NCBI GenBank assembly: GCA_905215275.1
Contig: CAJMPE010000006.1
Coordinates: 1-25,576 of the forward strand
From: an uncultured bacterium
GTDB lineage: Bacteria; Actinomycetota; Coriobacteriia; Coriobacteriales; Coriobacteriaceae
DNA: 25,576 nt
Direction of reading: 5' to 3'
A program made the translations under genes and the position numbers. Below are positions 1-8,470 of this stretch, piece after piece (the first letter of the stretch is position 1; every line of letters starts with the position of its first letter). Under the pieces are notes generated by a model that was not told the DNA's origin, searched no databases, and saw only the letters and a list, made by a program, of their open reading frames with translations.

Positions 1-831
<831 letters not shown>

Positions 832-832
<1 letters not shown>

Positions 833-1740
833 TACTGTTCCTCCAATGCTGAGGCTCCGCCGACGATCTCGTTGATCTCGGTCGTGATCGAAGCCTGGCG
901 CACGCGACTATACGTGCGGGTAAGGGTCGAGATGATCGCGGTGGCGTTTTCCGTTGCGGAGTGCATGGCCTTGCGGCGCGCACCCTGCTCGGCGGCCGCC
1001 GAATCGATCAGGGCCTGGTAGATGACCGTCAGGATATATGACGGCACAAGTTTGCCGAGAACATGCTCGGGAGAGGGCACGAACTCGAACGTGGACGAGA
1101 TGCGCTTAGGGGCGTCGGTCTCGTTCTTACGCGGACCGTGGGCCATAGCGATCATCTCGGGATCGAGCGGCAGCAAGTGCTCGACGCGAAGCTCCTGATC
1201 CACGCGGTTCTTGGCGTGGTGGTAAACAAGCTCGACGCGGTCAAGCTCACCGGCACGATACGCATCGCAGATATGAGAGGAGATCATGCGGGCCTGATTG
1301 AAATCGGGCTCGGAGGAGTTGCCCTCAAAGTGCATGGTGACGTTTGCGCGGTCGCGGAAATACGTGGCCGGTTTGCGCCCACACGCGATGATCTCGCACT
1401 CGATGCCGTCGTTCGCCCAAGAAGCGGCGAGCTTTTCGGCCGTGCGCTCCACCGTCGTATTGAAACCGCCGGCAAGGCCGCGGTCCGAAGCAATGACGAC
1501 AATCAGGCCATGCTTGACGCTCTCATGCTTCTGCAGCATGGGATCGGTGCCCGAGCAGGAGGCGTCGCCGGCAACCGTCAGCATGACGTCGGTCAGCGCC
1601 TCCTTATAGGGCTCGGCCTGCTTGGAGCGATCGAGGGCACGACGGATCTTGGCCGTAGAGACCATCTCCATCGTGCGCGTGATCTGCTTGGTCGTGGTAA
1701 CCGAGGAGATTCGCTTCTTAATGTCGCGAAGGTTGGCCAT
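832..1740 (-). CDS. atpG: ATP synthase F1 subunit gamma
   Basis: Gamma subunit, the central rotor shaft of F1 that couples c-ring rotation to catalysis in the beta subunits. It has 302 residues, close to the usual 285-300. The N-terminus MANLRDIKKRISSVTTTKQI and the C-terminal helix with NATAIISTLTRTYSRVRQASITTEINEIVGGASAL match the two antiparallel coiled-coil helices that form the shaft. The start ATG at 1740 lies five bases after the atpA stop, with a GAGGAG ribosome-binding site inside the end of atpA. The stop codon overlaps the atpD start. All features are typical of the family. Confidence 0.98.
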
Positions 1741-1745
1741 AGGGC

Positions 1746-3344
1746 TTAGTTCTCCTCTGATCCAGTCGTATCGGCATGGTGCTTGGCCATGAACTGCTGC
1801 TTGAAGTCACCGATGACGCGCAGGAGCTCAGCCTTGGTGTCATCGTCGATCTTCTTGGCGCGAACCTTGTCGAGCAGCGAGCCAAAGCCATTGTCCATGT
1901 ACTCGATGAGCTCGGCACGGAAAGGCAGCACGTCGGCGATCTCCAGGTCATCCAGGAAGCCCTCGTTGCCAGCGAACAGCGTAACAATCTGCTCGCCAAC
2001 CTCAAACGGCTGGTAGCGCGGCTGCTTCAGGAGCTCGGTCATGCGGGCACCATGGGTCAGCTGCTTCTGAGTAGCCTCGTCGAGGTCGGAGCCGAACTGG
2101 GTAAAGCCAGCGAGCTCCTGGTACGAAGCGAGGTCCAGACGGAGGTTGCCGGCGACCTGCTTCATGGCCTTGGTCTGTGCATCGCCACCGACGCGGGACA
2201 CGGAGATACCCACGTCGACTGCCGGGCGCTGACCCTGGAAGAAGAGCTCGGACTGCAGGTAGATCTGACCATCGGTAATGGAAATGACGTTGGTCGGAAT
2301 GTAGGCCGAGACGTCGCCGTCCTGGGTCTCGATGATCGGCAGCGCCGTCATGGAGCCGTAGCCGTTCTTCTTGGACATCTTGACGGCACGCTCGAGCAGA
2401 CGAGAGTGCAGGTAGAAGATGTCGCCAGGATAGGCCTCACGTCCGGGCGGACGATGCAGCGTCAGCGACATCTGACGGTAGGCCACGGCCTGCTTGGACA
2501 GGTCGTCGTAGATGACGAGCACGTGGCCGCCAGGGTTGGTCTCGCTGGCGGGCTTACCGTCCTCGCCGTTGTACATGAAGAACTCGCCGATAGCGGCACC
2601 GGCCATAGGCGCGATGTACTGCATAGGGGCGGAATCGGCAGCGGTGGCCGAAACGATGATGGTGTAGTCGAGCGCACCGTGCTGAGCGAGGGTCTCGCGG
2701 ATGTTGGCAACCGTGGAGGCCTTCTGGCCGATGGCGACATAGATGCAGACCATGCCCTTGCCGCGCTGATTGAGGATAGCGTCGATGGCAATGGCGGTCT
2801 TACCGGTCTGACGGTCACCGATGATCAGCTCACGCTGACCGCGGCCGATAGGCACCATGGAGTCGATGGCCAACAGGCCGGTCTGAACCGGCTCGCACAC
2901 CGGGGTACGGTCGATGACACCGGGGGCCTTGAACTCGATGGGGCGACGATGCGTGGCGACGATGTCGCCCAGACCGTCGATGGGCTGGCCGAGCGGATTG
3001 ACGACGCGGCCGAGCATGGCACGGCTCACGGGGATATCCATAATGCGGCCAGTGGTGCGGCACTCGTCGCCTTCCTTGATGGAGTCGACGGCACCGAACA
3101 GAACGGCGCCGACCTCGTCACGGTCAAGGTTCTGGGCAAGGCCGAAGACGGTCTCACCGGTATCGGAGCTCTTGAACTCCAGAAGCTCGCCTGCCATGGC
3201 GCTCTTGAGGCCGGAGACGCGCGCGATGCCGTCGCCTACCTCGTCGACCGTTGAAACCTCATGCGTATCGACCGTCGCGGAGAGGCTCGTGAGCTGCTCC
3301 TGCAGTTTCTTGGCGATATCCTGGGCATTGAGGGTTTCGGACAT
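1746..3344 (-). CDS. atpA: ATP synthase F1 subunit alpha
   Basis: Alpha subunit, the non-catalytic nucleotide-binding partner of beta in the F1 hexamer. It has 532 residues, slightly longer than the common 500-515, with the extra length in an acidic C-terminal tail (ADTTGSEEN). The Walker A motif GDRQTGKT is at about residues 176-183, preceded by the N-terminal beta-barrel segment GDGIARVSGL and followed by the VYVAIGQKASTVA stretch typical of alpha. The start ATG overlaps the atpH stop by one base (TAATG). A 492-codon open frame on the opposite strand is a shadow of codon bias, not a gene. Confidence 0.98.
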   Translation of the reverse strand: MSETLNAQDIAKKLQEQLTSLSATVDTHEVSTVDEVGDGIARVSGLKSAMAGELLEFKSSDTGETVFGLAQNLDRDEVGAVLFGAVDSIKEGDECRTTGRIMDIPVSRAMLGRVVNPLGQPIDGLGDIVATHRRPIEFKAPGVIDRTPVCEPVQTGLLAIDSMVPIGRGQRELIIGDRQTGKTAIAIDAILNQRGKGMVCIYVAIGQKASTVANIRETLAQHGALDYTIIVSATAADSAPMQYIAPMAGAAIGEFFMYNGEDGKPASETNPGGHVLVIYDDLSKQAVAYRQMSLTLHRPPGREAYPGDIFYLHSRLLERAVKMSKKNGYGSMTALPIIETQDGDVSAYIPTNVISITDGQIYLQSELFFQGQRPAVDVGISVSRVGGDAQTKAMKQVAGNLRLDLASYQELAGFTQFGSDLDEATQKQLTHGARMTELLKQPRYQPFEVGEQIVTLFAGNEGFLDDLEIADVLPFRAELIEYMDNGFGSLLDKVRAKKIDDDTKAELLRVIGDFKQQFMAKHHADTTGSEEN

Positions 3345-3820
3345 TAGGCTTCACCTCCGTACGAATTAGCAGAGTTTGCGAGGGTCTCCTGCGCGACGCG
3401 CAGCTGCGTCTTGACGGAAATGTCACGACGCTCGCCGCGGGCCTCGAGCACCAGGCCGCCCACGATAGACGGGTCGACCTGCTCGATAAGGAATACCTTG
3501 CGGCCGAAGTCCTGCTCGCATTTCTTAGTGATGGTTTGACGCAGCTCGTCGTCGAGCGGGATCGCCGTGGTGACGGTCACGCCCACTACATCCTCGTCTT
3601 CCTCGGCAACATACTTAAAGGCAGCTGCCACCTTGGGAAGAAGGTCGAGCTGGTCGCGCTTGGACATGGTGTCGAGCACGGCGATGATCTCGGGGCTGGC
3701 GCTAGCCAGGCGCTCGATCATCTCGAGGTCCTCGAACACATGGTTCTCGGCCTTGGCGGCTTCCAAAAGGGAGCGCGCGTAGGTCTCGAGTACCTTGTCC
3801 TGATAGCGGCTAGTCGGCAT
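3344..3820 (-). CDS. atpH: ATP synthase F1 subunit delta
   Basis: Delta subunit (OSCP-type), which joins the top of F1 to the peripheral stalk b subunits. It has 158 residues, somewhat shorter than the usual 175-180. The N-terminal helical domain begins RYQDKVLETYARSLLEAA and the C-terminal part has DPSIVGGLVLEARGERRDIS, matching the family pattern of an IGG motif followed by an Arg/Asp-rich strand. The start overlaps the end of atpF by 11 bases and the stop overlaps the atpA start by one base, so translation is probably coupled on both sides. Confidence 0.95.
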   Translation of the reverse strand: MPTSRYQDKVLETYARSLLEAAKAENHVFEDLEMIERLASASPEIIAVLDTMSKRDQLDLLPKVAAAFKYVAEEDEDVVGVTVTTAIPLDDELRQTITKKCEQDFGRKVFLIEQVDPSIVGGLVLEARGERRDISVKTQLRVAQETLANSANSYGGEA

Positions 3821-4412
3821 TCAGGCTACCTGCTTCCTGGATGTAGCGCTCGATGAGCTTCTTCTGCTCGGACTCGTCCTCGAGTGCCTCGCCCACGATC
3901 TTGGTGGCGACGGCAACGGACAGGTCGGCGATGGAGCTCGCGGCACCGGCGTAGATGGACTTGCGCTCGTCCTCGACGGTCATATGGGCCTTGGCGATGA
4001 TCTCCTCGGCCTCCTTGTGAGCAGCCTCGATGATACGGGCGCGCTCGGACTCGGCGTCCTTACGGGCCTCGAGAACGATGTCGGCAGCCTGACGACGGGC
4101 GTCGGTGACGATCGAGTCGGACTCAGCGCGCTTGGCGATGGCCTCCTGCTTGGTCTTCTCGGCCTCGTCGAGGCTCTCCTCGATCTTCTTGCCGCGCTCC
4201 TCCATGGTTTTCATGATGCCCGGCAGGGCGACCTTGGCCAGCACGATCCAGATAATCAGGAAGGCGATAAGCGCCGGGATGAACTCCGCCATCTTAGGGA
4301 TGAGGATGTCCGCACCGGCAGCGCCGTCCTCGGCGAACGCGGAAACCGGCATGAGCAGCGCGGCCGCGGACGCGGAGAGTGCGATCGCGCTCTTCTGGGA
4401 TGAAAGATTCAT
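3810..4412 (-). CDS. atpF: ATP synthase Fo subunit b
   Basis: Subunit b, the membrane-anchored peripheral stalk. It has 200 residues. A transmembrane helix lies at about residues 43-63 (IPALIAFLIIWIVLAKVALP), followed by a long charged coiled coil (ERGKKIEESLDEAEKTKQEA onward) as expected. The N-terminus is unusual: residues 1-27 look like a cleavable signal peptide, with a Lys, a hydrophobic Ala/Ser/Leu run and a VSAFA-EDG junction ahead of the real membrane segment. Typical b subunits of about 160 residues lack this. A GGAG about eight bases before the ATG supports the start. The gene lies 15 bases after atpE and overlaps atpH by 11 bases. Confidence 0.96.
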   Translation of the reverse strand: MNLSSQKSAIALSASAAALLMPVSAFAEDGAAGADILIPKMAEFIPALIAFLIIWIVLAKVALPGIMKTMEERGKKIEESLDEAEKTKQEAIAKRAESDSIVTDARRQAADIVLEARKDAESERARIIEAAHKEAEEIIAKAHMTVEDERKSIYAGAASSIADLSVAVATKIVGEALEDESEQKKLIERYIQEAGSLNAD

Positions 4413-4427
4413 ACTTGACGCTCCGTG

Positions 4428-4622
4428 CTATTTAACGATCAGCGCGACAACGAAGCCGATCAGAGCCAGAGCCTCGCCGAAGGCGGAGCCCATGATGAAG
4501 ACGGTGAACACGCGGCCCTGGACCTCAGGCTGACGGGCCATAGCACCCGTAGCACCCAGAGCAGACAGGCCGATAGCAAGACCAGCGCCGATAACACCGA
4601 GACCGTAACCGATAACTCCCAC
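4428..4622 (-). CDS. atpE: ATP synthase Fo subunit c
   Basis: Subunit c, the membrane rotor-ring protein. It has only 64 residues (70-85 is common) arranged as a two-helix hairpin with the conserved polar loop ARQPE (residues 29-33) and the ion-binding carboxylate Glu50 in FGEALALIG. The residue after Glu50 is Ala, and the helix-1 position that is Gln in sodium-binding c subunits is Ile, so the ring is predicted to carry protons. The start is a GTG at 4620-4622 with an excellent AAAGGAGG ribosome-binding site four bases upstream. The strong site fits the need for many c copies per complex. Confidence 0.96.
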   Translation of the reverse strand: MGVIGYGLGVIGAGLAIGLSALGATGAMARQPEVQGRVFTVFIMGSAFGEALALIGFVVALIVK

Positions 4623-4673
4623 GATTCCTCCTTTGTCGTGCGTGTCTTATTTCACGCAGGATAACCTTTTTAT

Positions 4674-4709
4674 AACTGCCGGGCTCCATGGGTACGGGCA
4701 CCGGCGGTT
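4674..4709 (-). other. Hairpin in atpB-atpE intergenic leader
   Basis: The 124-base gap between atpB and atpE holds an inverted repeat, AACTGCCGG with CCGGCGGTT (one G-U pair). On the coding strand it is followed by an AT-rich stretch and a second small hairpin GCGTG/CACGC before the atpE ribosome-binding site. No U-tract follows, so it is more likely an mRNA-processing or translation-enhancing leader for the c subunit than a terminator. Confidence 0.4.
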
Positions 4710-4746
4710 TAACGAATTGCCTTACCTTTAAGGCGCGAACGGAAGA

Positions 4747-5550
4747 CTACTCCTCCTCCGCGACCTCCTCTGCCTCGGAGACATACACGGCGGTAAGGAC
4801 CGTGAAGACGTAAGCCTGGATGGCGCCGACCACAAGCTCGATCGCATAGATCAGGATGAGGATGGCAAGCCAGGCCAGCGAAGGCAGGGCGCCGACGGCG
4901 TGGGCCGCGGAAACCTGCTGAAGCAGCGGCTGCATGAACATGCTCGCCATGATGGCGAACGAGCCCATGACCACGTGTCCTGCGAACATGTTGCAGAACA
5001 GACGGACGGCGAGCGTGATGAGGCGCAGGAAGGTCGAGAAAAGCTCGACGACCCACACAAGCACGTTCATCGGGAAGCTCACGCCCTGCGGGGCGAGGCT
5101 CTTGATGTAGCCGATCACGCCGTGAGCCTTGCATCCGTAGTAGATGAAGTACACGAAGGCGAAGATGGCGAGCGCAGCGGTGGAGCCGATTGCGCCGGTG
5201 CCGGGCTTCATTCCCGGGATCAGGCCGATCATGTTATTGATCAGGATGAACAGGAAAAGCGAGCACAGGAACGGGAAGTGCTTCTTCCAGTTCTCACCCA
5301 CGACGCCCTTGCCGATATCGTTCTCGACGTACTCGATGATGTACTCGAAACCGTTGACGAAGAAGCCCTTGGGAACCAGGGTCTGCTTCTTCTTGAACAC
5401 GGCCAGGACGATCAGGAGCACGATCGTGGAGACGATCAGCCAAAACGAGTACTGCGTGATGCCGCAGCTCAGATCGCCCACGACAGGGGTGGAGCTGAAC
5501 TCGCTGACCAGATGATTAATCTCATCAGGCAGCTTTTCAAAAATTTCCAC
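4747..5550 (-). CDS. atpB: ATP synthase Fo subunit a
   Basis: Subunit a, the membrane stator that forms the two proton half-channels. It has 267 residues and several hydrophobic helices. The essential arginine is Arg183 in the motif AVRLFCNMFAGH. The neighbouring position that is Glu219 in E. coli is His192 here, a substitution known from many other bacteria and from mitochondria. The start codon is GTG (5548-5550), preceded by AAAGG six bases upstream; that site lies within the stop region of the upstream gene, which ends three bases earlier. The following 124-base gap before atpE is the only sizeable spacer in the operon. Confidence 0.97.
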   Translation of the reverse strand: MEIFEKLPDEINHLVSEFSSTPVVGDLSCGITQYSFWLIVSTIVLLIVLAVFKKKQTLVPKGFFVNGFEYIIEYVENDIGKGVVGENWKKHFPFLCSLFLFILINNMIGLIPGMKPGTGAIGSTAALAIFAFVYFIYYGCKAHGVIGYIKSLAPQGVSFPMNVLVWVVELFSTFLRLITLAVRLFCNMFAGHVVMGSFAIMASMFMQPLLQQVSAAHAVGALPSLAWLAILILIYAIELVVGAIQAYVFTVLTAVYVSEAEEVAEEE

Positions 5551-5553
5551 GAC

Positions 5554-5865
5554 TTACCTTTCGACCTCATGAGGATCTCGCAGCGCCTTGGCGACGCGAA
5601 CCGTGCAGGCGGCCATAAAGGCCACGAAGCCAATCGCCTCGCCCAGGAGGAACATGCGAAATGCCTCTCCGAACAACGCAAACACAACCAAGGTAAAGAC
5701 GAGCAGGGCGACTGCCGAGACCGCCAGACTCACCATGCCCTTGAGCATGTCCGCATTCTGCTTATCGTCAAGAACCGGCTTGAGCGTAAAAACAAAGGGA
5801 AGGAAGGCAATTGCGCCCGCGATGGCGCCTGCAACGATAGCGAGCAGATCGGCTATCTGAAACAC
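5554..5865 (-). CDS. Small membrane protein, AtpI-like, first gene of ATP synthase operon
   Basis: A hydrophobic protein of about 103 residues with four likely membrane helices (IADLLAIVAGAIAGAIAFLP; MLKGMVSLAVSAVALLVFTLVV; LFGEAFRMFLLGEAIGFVAFMA) and a charged C-terminus. Its place directly before atpB, three bases away, and its topology fit the poorly conserved AtpI/subunit-I group that aids c-ring assembly; the family call rests mainly on position. The frame is open to an ATG at 5940, but a GTG at 5863-5865 preceded by GAGGAAG is the better start, and the longer version would swallow the candidate promoter at 5927-5954. The longer start remains possible. Confidence 0.75.
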   Translation of the reverse strand: MFQIADLLAIVAGAIAGAIAFLPFVFTLKPVLDDKQNADMLKGMVSLAVSAVALLVFTLVVFALFGEAFRMFLLGEAIGFVAFMAACTVRVAKALRDPHEVER

Positions 5866-5926
5866 TGGCTTCCTCGCTTTCCTTTTTAACGCCTCACAGC
5901 ACAGTCCCAGCCAAACATTGGTGACT

Positions 5927-5954
5927 ATTGTACGAGCCAATCGCTAAAGTACAA
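5927..5954 (-). promoter_or_regulatory. Candidate promoter of ATP synthase operon
   Basis: On the minus strand a -35 box TTGTAC (5949-5954) and a -10 box TACAAT (5927-5932) are separated by 16 bases. Transcription would start about 55 bases before the GTG at 5865. It is the best sigma-70-like match in the gap; the assignment is by eye. Confidence 0.5.
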
Positions 5955-6068
5955 CCGTAAAACAAACGGTTAATACGCACCTGTACGTTTTCTTAAGGCC
6001 TTCTTTATGCCGCAGGTACGGTAATACGTTTTTTCGAACCCCTCAGGGCAAAACGTCCGTTAACAGAA

Positions 6069-6103
6069 GTGCGCGTGGACGACTTTTGCTCGCCCGCGCG
6101 CAC
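6069..6103 (-). terminator. Possible weak terminator after upp
   Basis: Inverted repeat with arms GTGCGCG and CGCGCAC around a 21-base loop, 43 bases after the upp stop codon. There is no U-tract, so intrinsic termination here is doubtful. Confidence 0.25.
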
Positions 6104-6145
6104 CATTTCTTCCTATTTGTGACCGTAGCCGACAAGGCCCAACGA

Positions 6146-6793
6146 CTAGAGCGTACCGTAGATGCGGTCTCCGGCGTCGCCCAGGCCGGGAACGATGTAG
6201 GCGGCCTCGTTGAGATGGTCATCGATGGCGCAGGTATAAATATGTACGTCGGGGTCCTTTTCGGTCAGCGACTTGAGGCCCTCGGGCGCGGCGACGATAC
6301 ACAGCATGCGGATATCCTTGACACCGCGCTCGCGCAGGTAGCTGATGGCCATCTCGGCCGAACCGCCCGTGGCGAGCATGGGGTCGACAACCAGGCAGAT
6401 GCGCTGATCGATATCCTTGGGCATCTTGCAGTAATACTCATGCGGCTCGTGGGTGACCTCGTCGCGCTCCATACCGATGTGGCCCACGCGAGCCGAGGGT
6501 ACCAAGTCGAGGATACCGTCGACCATGCCGAGGCCCGCACGCAGGATGGGAACGATGGCGAGCTTTTTGCCGGCGAGCTGCTTAAACGCTGCGGTGGTGA
6601 TGGGGGTCTCGACCTCGACGTCTTCCATGGGCAGGTCGCGCATGGCCTCGTAGCCGTCAAAGAGCGCAAGCTCGCGCACGAGCTGGCGGAACTGGTTGGT
6701 GCCAGTGCTCTTGTCGCGCAAGATCGACAGCTTGTGCTGGACGAGTGGGTGATCGACAAGGGTCACACGGGACGTATCGTAGGTGACGGTCAT
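6146..6793 (-). CDS. upp: Uracil phosphoribosyltransferase
   Basis: Converts uracil and PRPP to UMP in pyrimidine salvage; cytoplasmic. It has 215 residues, against 208 in E. coli. The PRPP-binding loop VVDPMLATGGSA is at about residues 135-146, and the family segments VPILRAGLGMVDG, HIGMERDE and the C-terminal PGLGDAGDRIYGTL are all present. The ATG at 6793 is preceded by AAAGGGG. It follows glpK by 122 bases with no clear terminator between them, so it may be read through from glpK or have its own unrecognised promoter. The gap holds a small perfect hairpin GCCTTG-CTGA-CAAGGC at 6828-6843. Confidence 0.97.
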   Translation of the reverse strand: MTVTYDTSRVTLVDHPLVQHKLSILRDKSTGTNQFRQLVRELALFDGYEAMRDLPMEDVEVETPITTAAFKQLAGKKLAIVPILRAGLGMVDGILDLVPSARVGHIGMERDEVTHEPHEYYCKMPKDIDQRICLVVDPMLATGGSAEMAISYLRERGVKDIRMLCIVAAPEGLKSLTEKDPDVHIYTCAIDDHLNEAAYIVPGLGDAGDRIYGTL

Positions 6794-6915
6794 GGGTTGA
6801 TGCCCCTTTCATTGCGGCCGGAAGATGGCCTTGCTGACAAGGCGCATGGCGACGTTGTTGCCTCGCGCCGTGCATAAGTTTAACGGTTTGTTGTATCGAG
6901 CAGCTCGTCGCAACC

Positions 6916-8457
6916 CTACTGAGCGGTGTTGAGCGAACGCTTGACGGCATCACGCCAACCAGCGAGGTTGCTCTCACGGCGCTCGGCGGACATGTGAGGA
7001 TGGAAGACTTTGACGATCTGAGCGTTTTGCTCCAGCTCCTCCAAATCCTCCCAATAGCCGACGGCAAGGCCTGCCAAGTACGCGGCGCCGATCGCCGTGG
7101 TCTCCACCGTCTCACACTGCAACACGGGGATATCCAGCAAATCGGCCTGGAATTGCATGATGAACTCGTTGCGCGAGGCACCGCCATCGACGGACAGGCG
7201 CTCAATCGAAAGTCCCACGTCCTGCTCCATGGCGCGAAGCACGTCATAACTCTGGTAGGCCATGGACTCGCAGGCCGCACGTACAATGGTCGCGCGACTC
7301 GAGGCGCCGGTCAGGCCGCACACGATACCGCGAGCACGCGGGTCCCACCAGGGAGCGCCCAGGCCTGCGAAGGCGGGGACGAAGTAGCAGCCCTCGTTGT
7401 CGCTGATCGAAGTGGCGAGTTGCGCGGACTCGCTCACGCTCGAGATGATGCCCATGTTGTTACGCAGCCAGTTCATGGTTGAGCCGGCGGCAAAGATAGA
7501 ACCCTCGAGCGCATAGCTGATCTTGCCGTCCGCGGCGATACCGATCGTGGAGACCAAACCGTTCTTGGATTCGACGATCTCGTCGCCGGTGTTCATGAGC
7601 ATAAAGCAGCCCGTGCCATAGGTATTTTTGCACATGCCCGGTTCAAAGCACCCCTGTCCGAACAGCGACGCCTGCTGGTCGCCCGCCACGCCCATGATGG
7701 GTGGCATGTTGGTCATGATGTCGCTCGCGACGCGGCCGTAGTCGCCCGAGCTCCAACGAACCTCGGGCATCATGGAACGCGGGACGTCGAAAAGCGCCAG
7801 CAGATCGTCGTCCCAATCAAGCGTATGGATATTGAAGAGCGCGGTGCGGCTGGCATTGGTGTAGTCGGTGGCGAAGACCTGACCGCCGGTGAGGTTGTAG
7901 ATGAGCCAGGTGTCGATGGTGCCGAACATGAGGTCGCCCGCCGCCGCGCTCTCACGCGCACCGTCGACGTTATCGAGAATCCACTGCACCTTAGAGGCCG
8001 AGAAATACGGGTCGAGCGTAAGCCCCGTGCGGGAGCGCACCAGCTCTTCTGCGCCCTGCTCGACCAGCTCGTCGATCAGAGGTGCGGTGCGACGGCATTG
8101 CCACACGATGGCGTTATAGATGGGTTGGCCGCTTATGCGGTCCCACACCACCGTGGTCTCGCGCTGGTTGGAGATACCGATGGCGGCGATGCGGTCAGAA
8201 TGGATGCCGCTCTTAAACTGAACCTCCATCATCACGCCGATCTGGCTGGCAAGCACCTCCGTGGGATCCTGCTCCACCCAGCCGGGGCGCGGGAAGCTGG
8301 TTTTGACGCTACGGCGCGCCTGGGCGACGATGCAGCCGTACTCGTCAACGATGGTCGCGAGTACCGAGGTGGTGCCGCAGTCGAGCGCCATGATGTAGGA
8401 ACCGCCAAAGCTAAACGAGGCGTCTTCCATACCCAGGCTACCTAGATTCAACGACAT
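6916..8457 (-). CDS. glpK: Glycerol kinase
   Basis: Phosphorylates glycerol to glycerol-3-phosphate for glycolysis or lipid synthesis; FGGY family, cytoplasmic. It has 513 residues, normal for GlpK. The N-terminal phosphate-binding strand YIMALDCGTTSVLATIVDE, the PGWVEQDP motif that contacts glycerol, SNQRETTVVWD, and the C-terminal SVDGGASRNEFIMQFQADLL are all clear. The protein has about 20 extra residues before the conserved core; the ATG at 8457 has an AAAGG eight bases upstream. It lies 13 bases after tsaC, so the two are cotranscribed. No glycerol facilitator or glycerol-3-phosphate dehydrogenase gene is adjacent. Confidence 0.97.
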   Translation of the reverse strand: MSLNLGSLGMEDASFSFGGSYIMALDCGTTSVLATIVDEYGCIVAQARRSVKTSFPRPGWVEQDPTEVLASQIGVMMEVQFKSGIHSDRIAAIGISNQRETTVVWDRISGQPIYNAIVWQCRRTAPLIDELVEQGAEELVRSRTGLTLDPYFSASKVQWILDNVDGARESAAAGDLMFGTIDTWLIYNLTGGQVFATDYTNASRTALFNIHTLDWDDDLLALFDVPRSMMPEVRWSSGDYGRVASDIMTNMPPIMGVAGDQQASLFGQGCFEPGMCKNTYGTGCFMLMNTGDEIVESKNGLVSTIGIAADGKISYALEGSIFAAGSTMNWLRNNMGIISSVSESAQLATSISDNEGCYFVPAFAGLGAPWWDPRARGIVCGLTGASSRATIVRAACESMAYQSYDVLRAMEQDVGLSIERLSVDGGASRNEFIMQFQADLLDIPVLQCETVETTAIGAAYLAGLAVGYWEDLEELEQNAQIVKVFHPHMSAERRESNLAGWRDAVKRSLNTAQ

Positions 8458-8470
8458 CGCTTACACCTTT

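Larger units (their letters stand above)
5866..6145. other. Intergenic region between upp and ATP synthase operon
   Basis: A 280-base gap without a gene. It holds the candidate ATP synthase operon promoter (5927-5954) and an inverted repeat just after upp (6069-6103). The middle part (about 5955-6065) is AT-richer than its surroundings, as expected for a promoter region. I see no small open reading frame or RNA gene. Confidence 0.6.

Noticed and set aside
1776..3254. 492-codon open frame antisense to atpA
   Set aside because: Exact shadow of atpA with repetitive Leu/Val/Asp/Gly composition and no ribosome-binding site or family match.
4900..5889. 329-codon open frame antisense to atpB and the AtpI-like gene
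   Set aside because: Charged, low-complexity mirror of membrane-protein codons; no independent evidence of coding.
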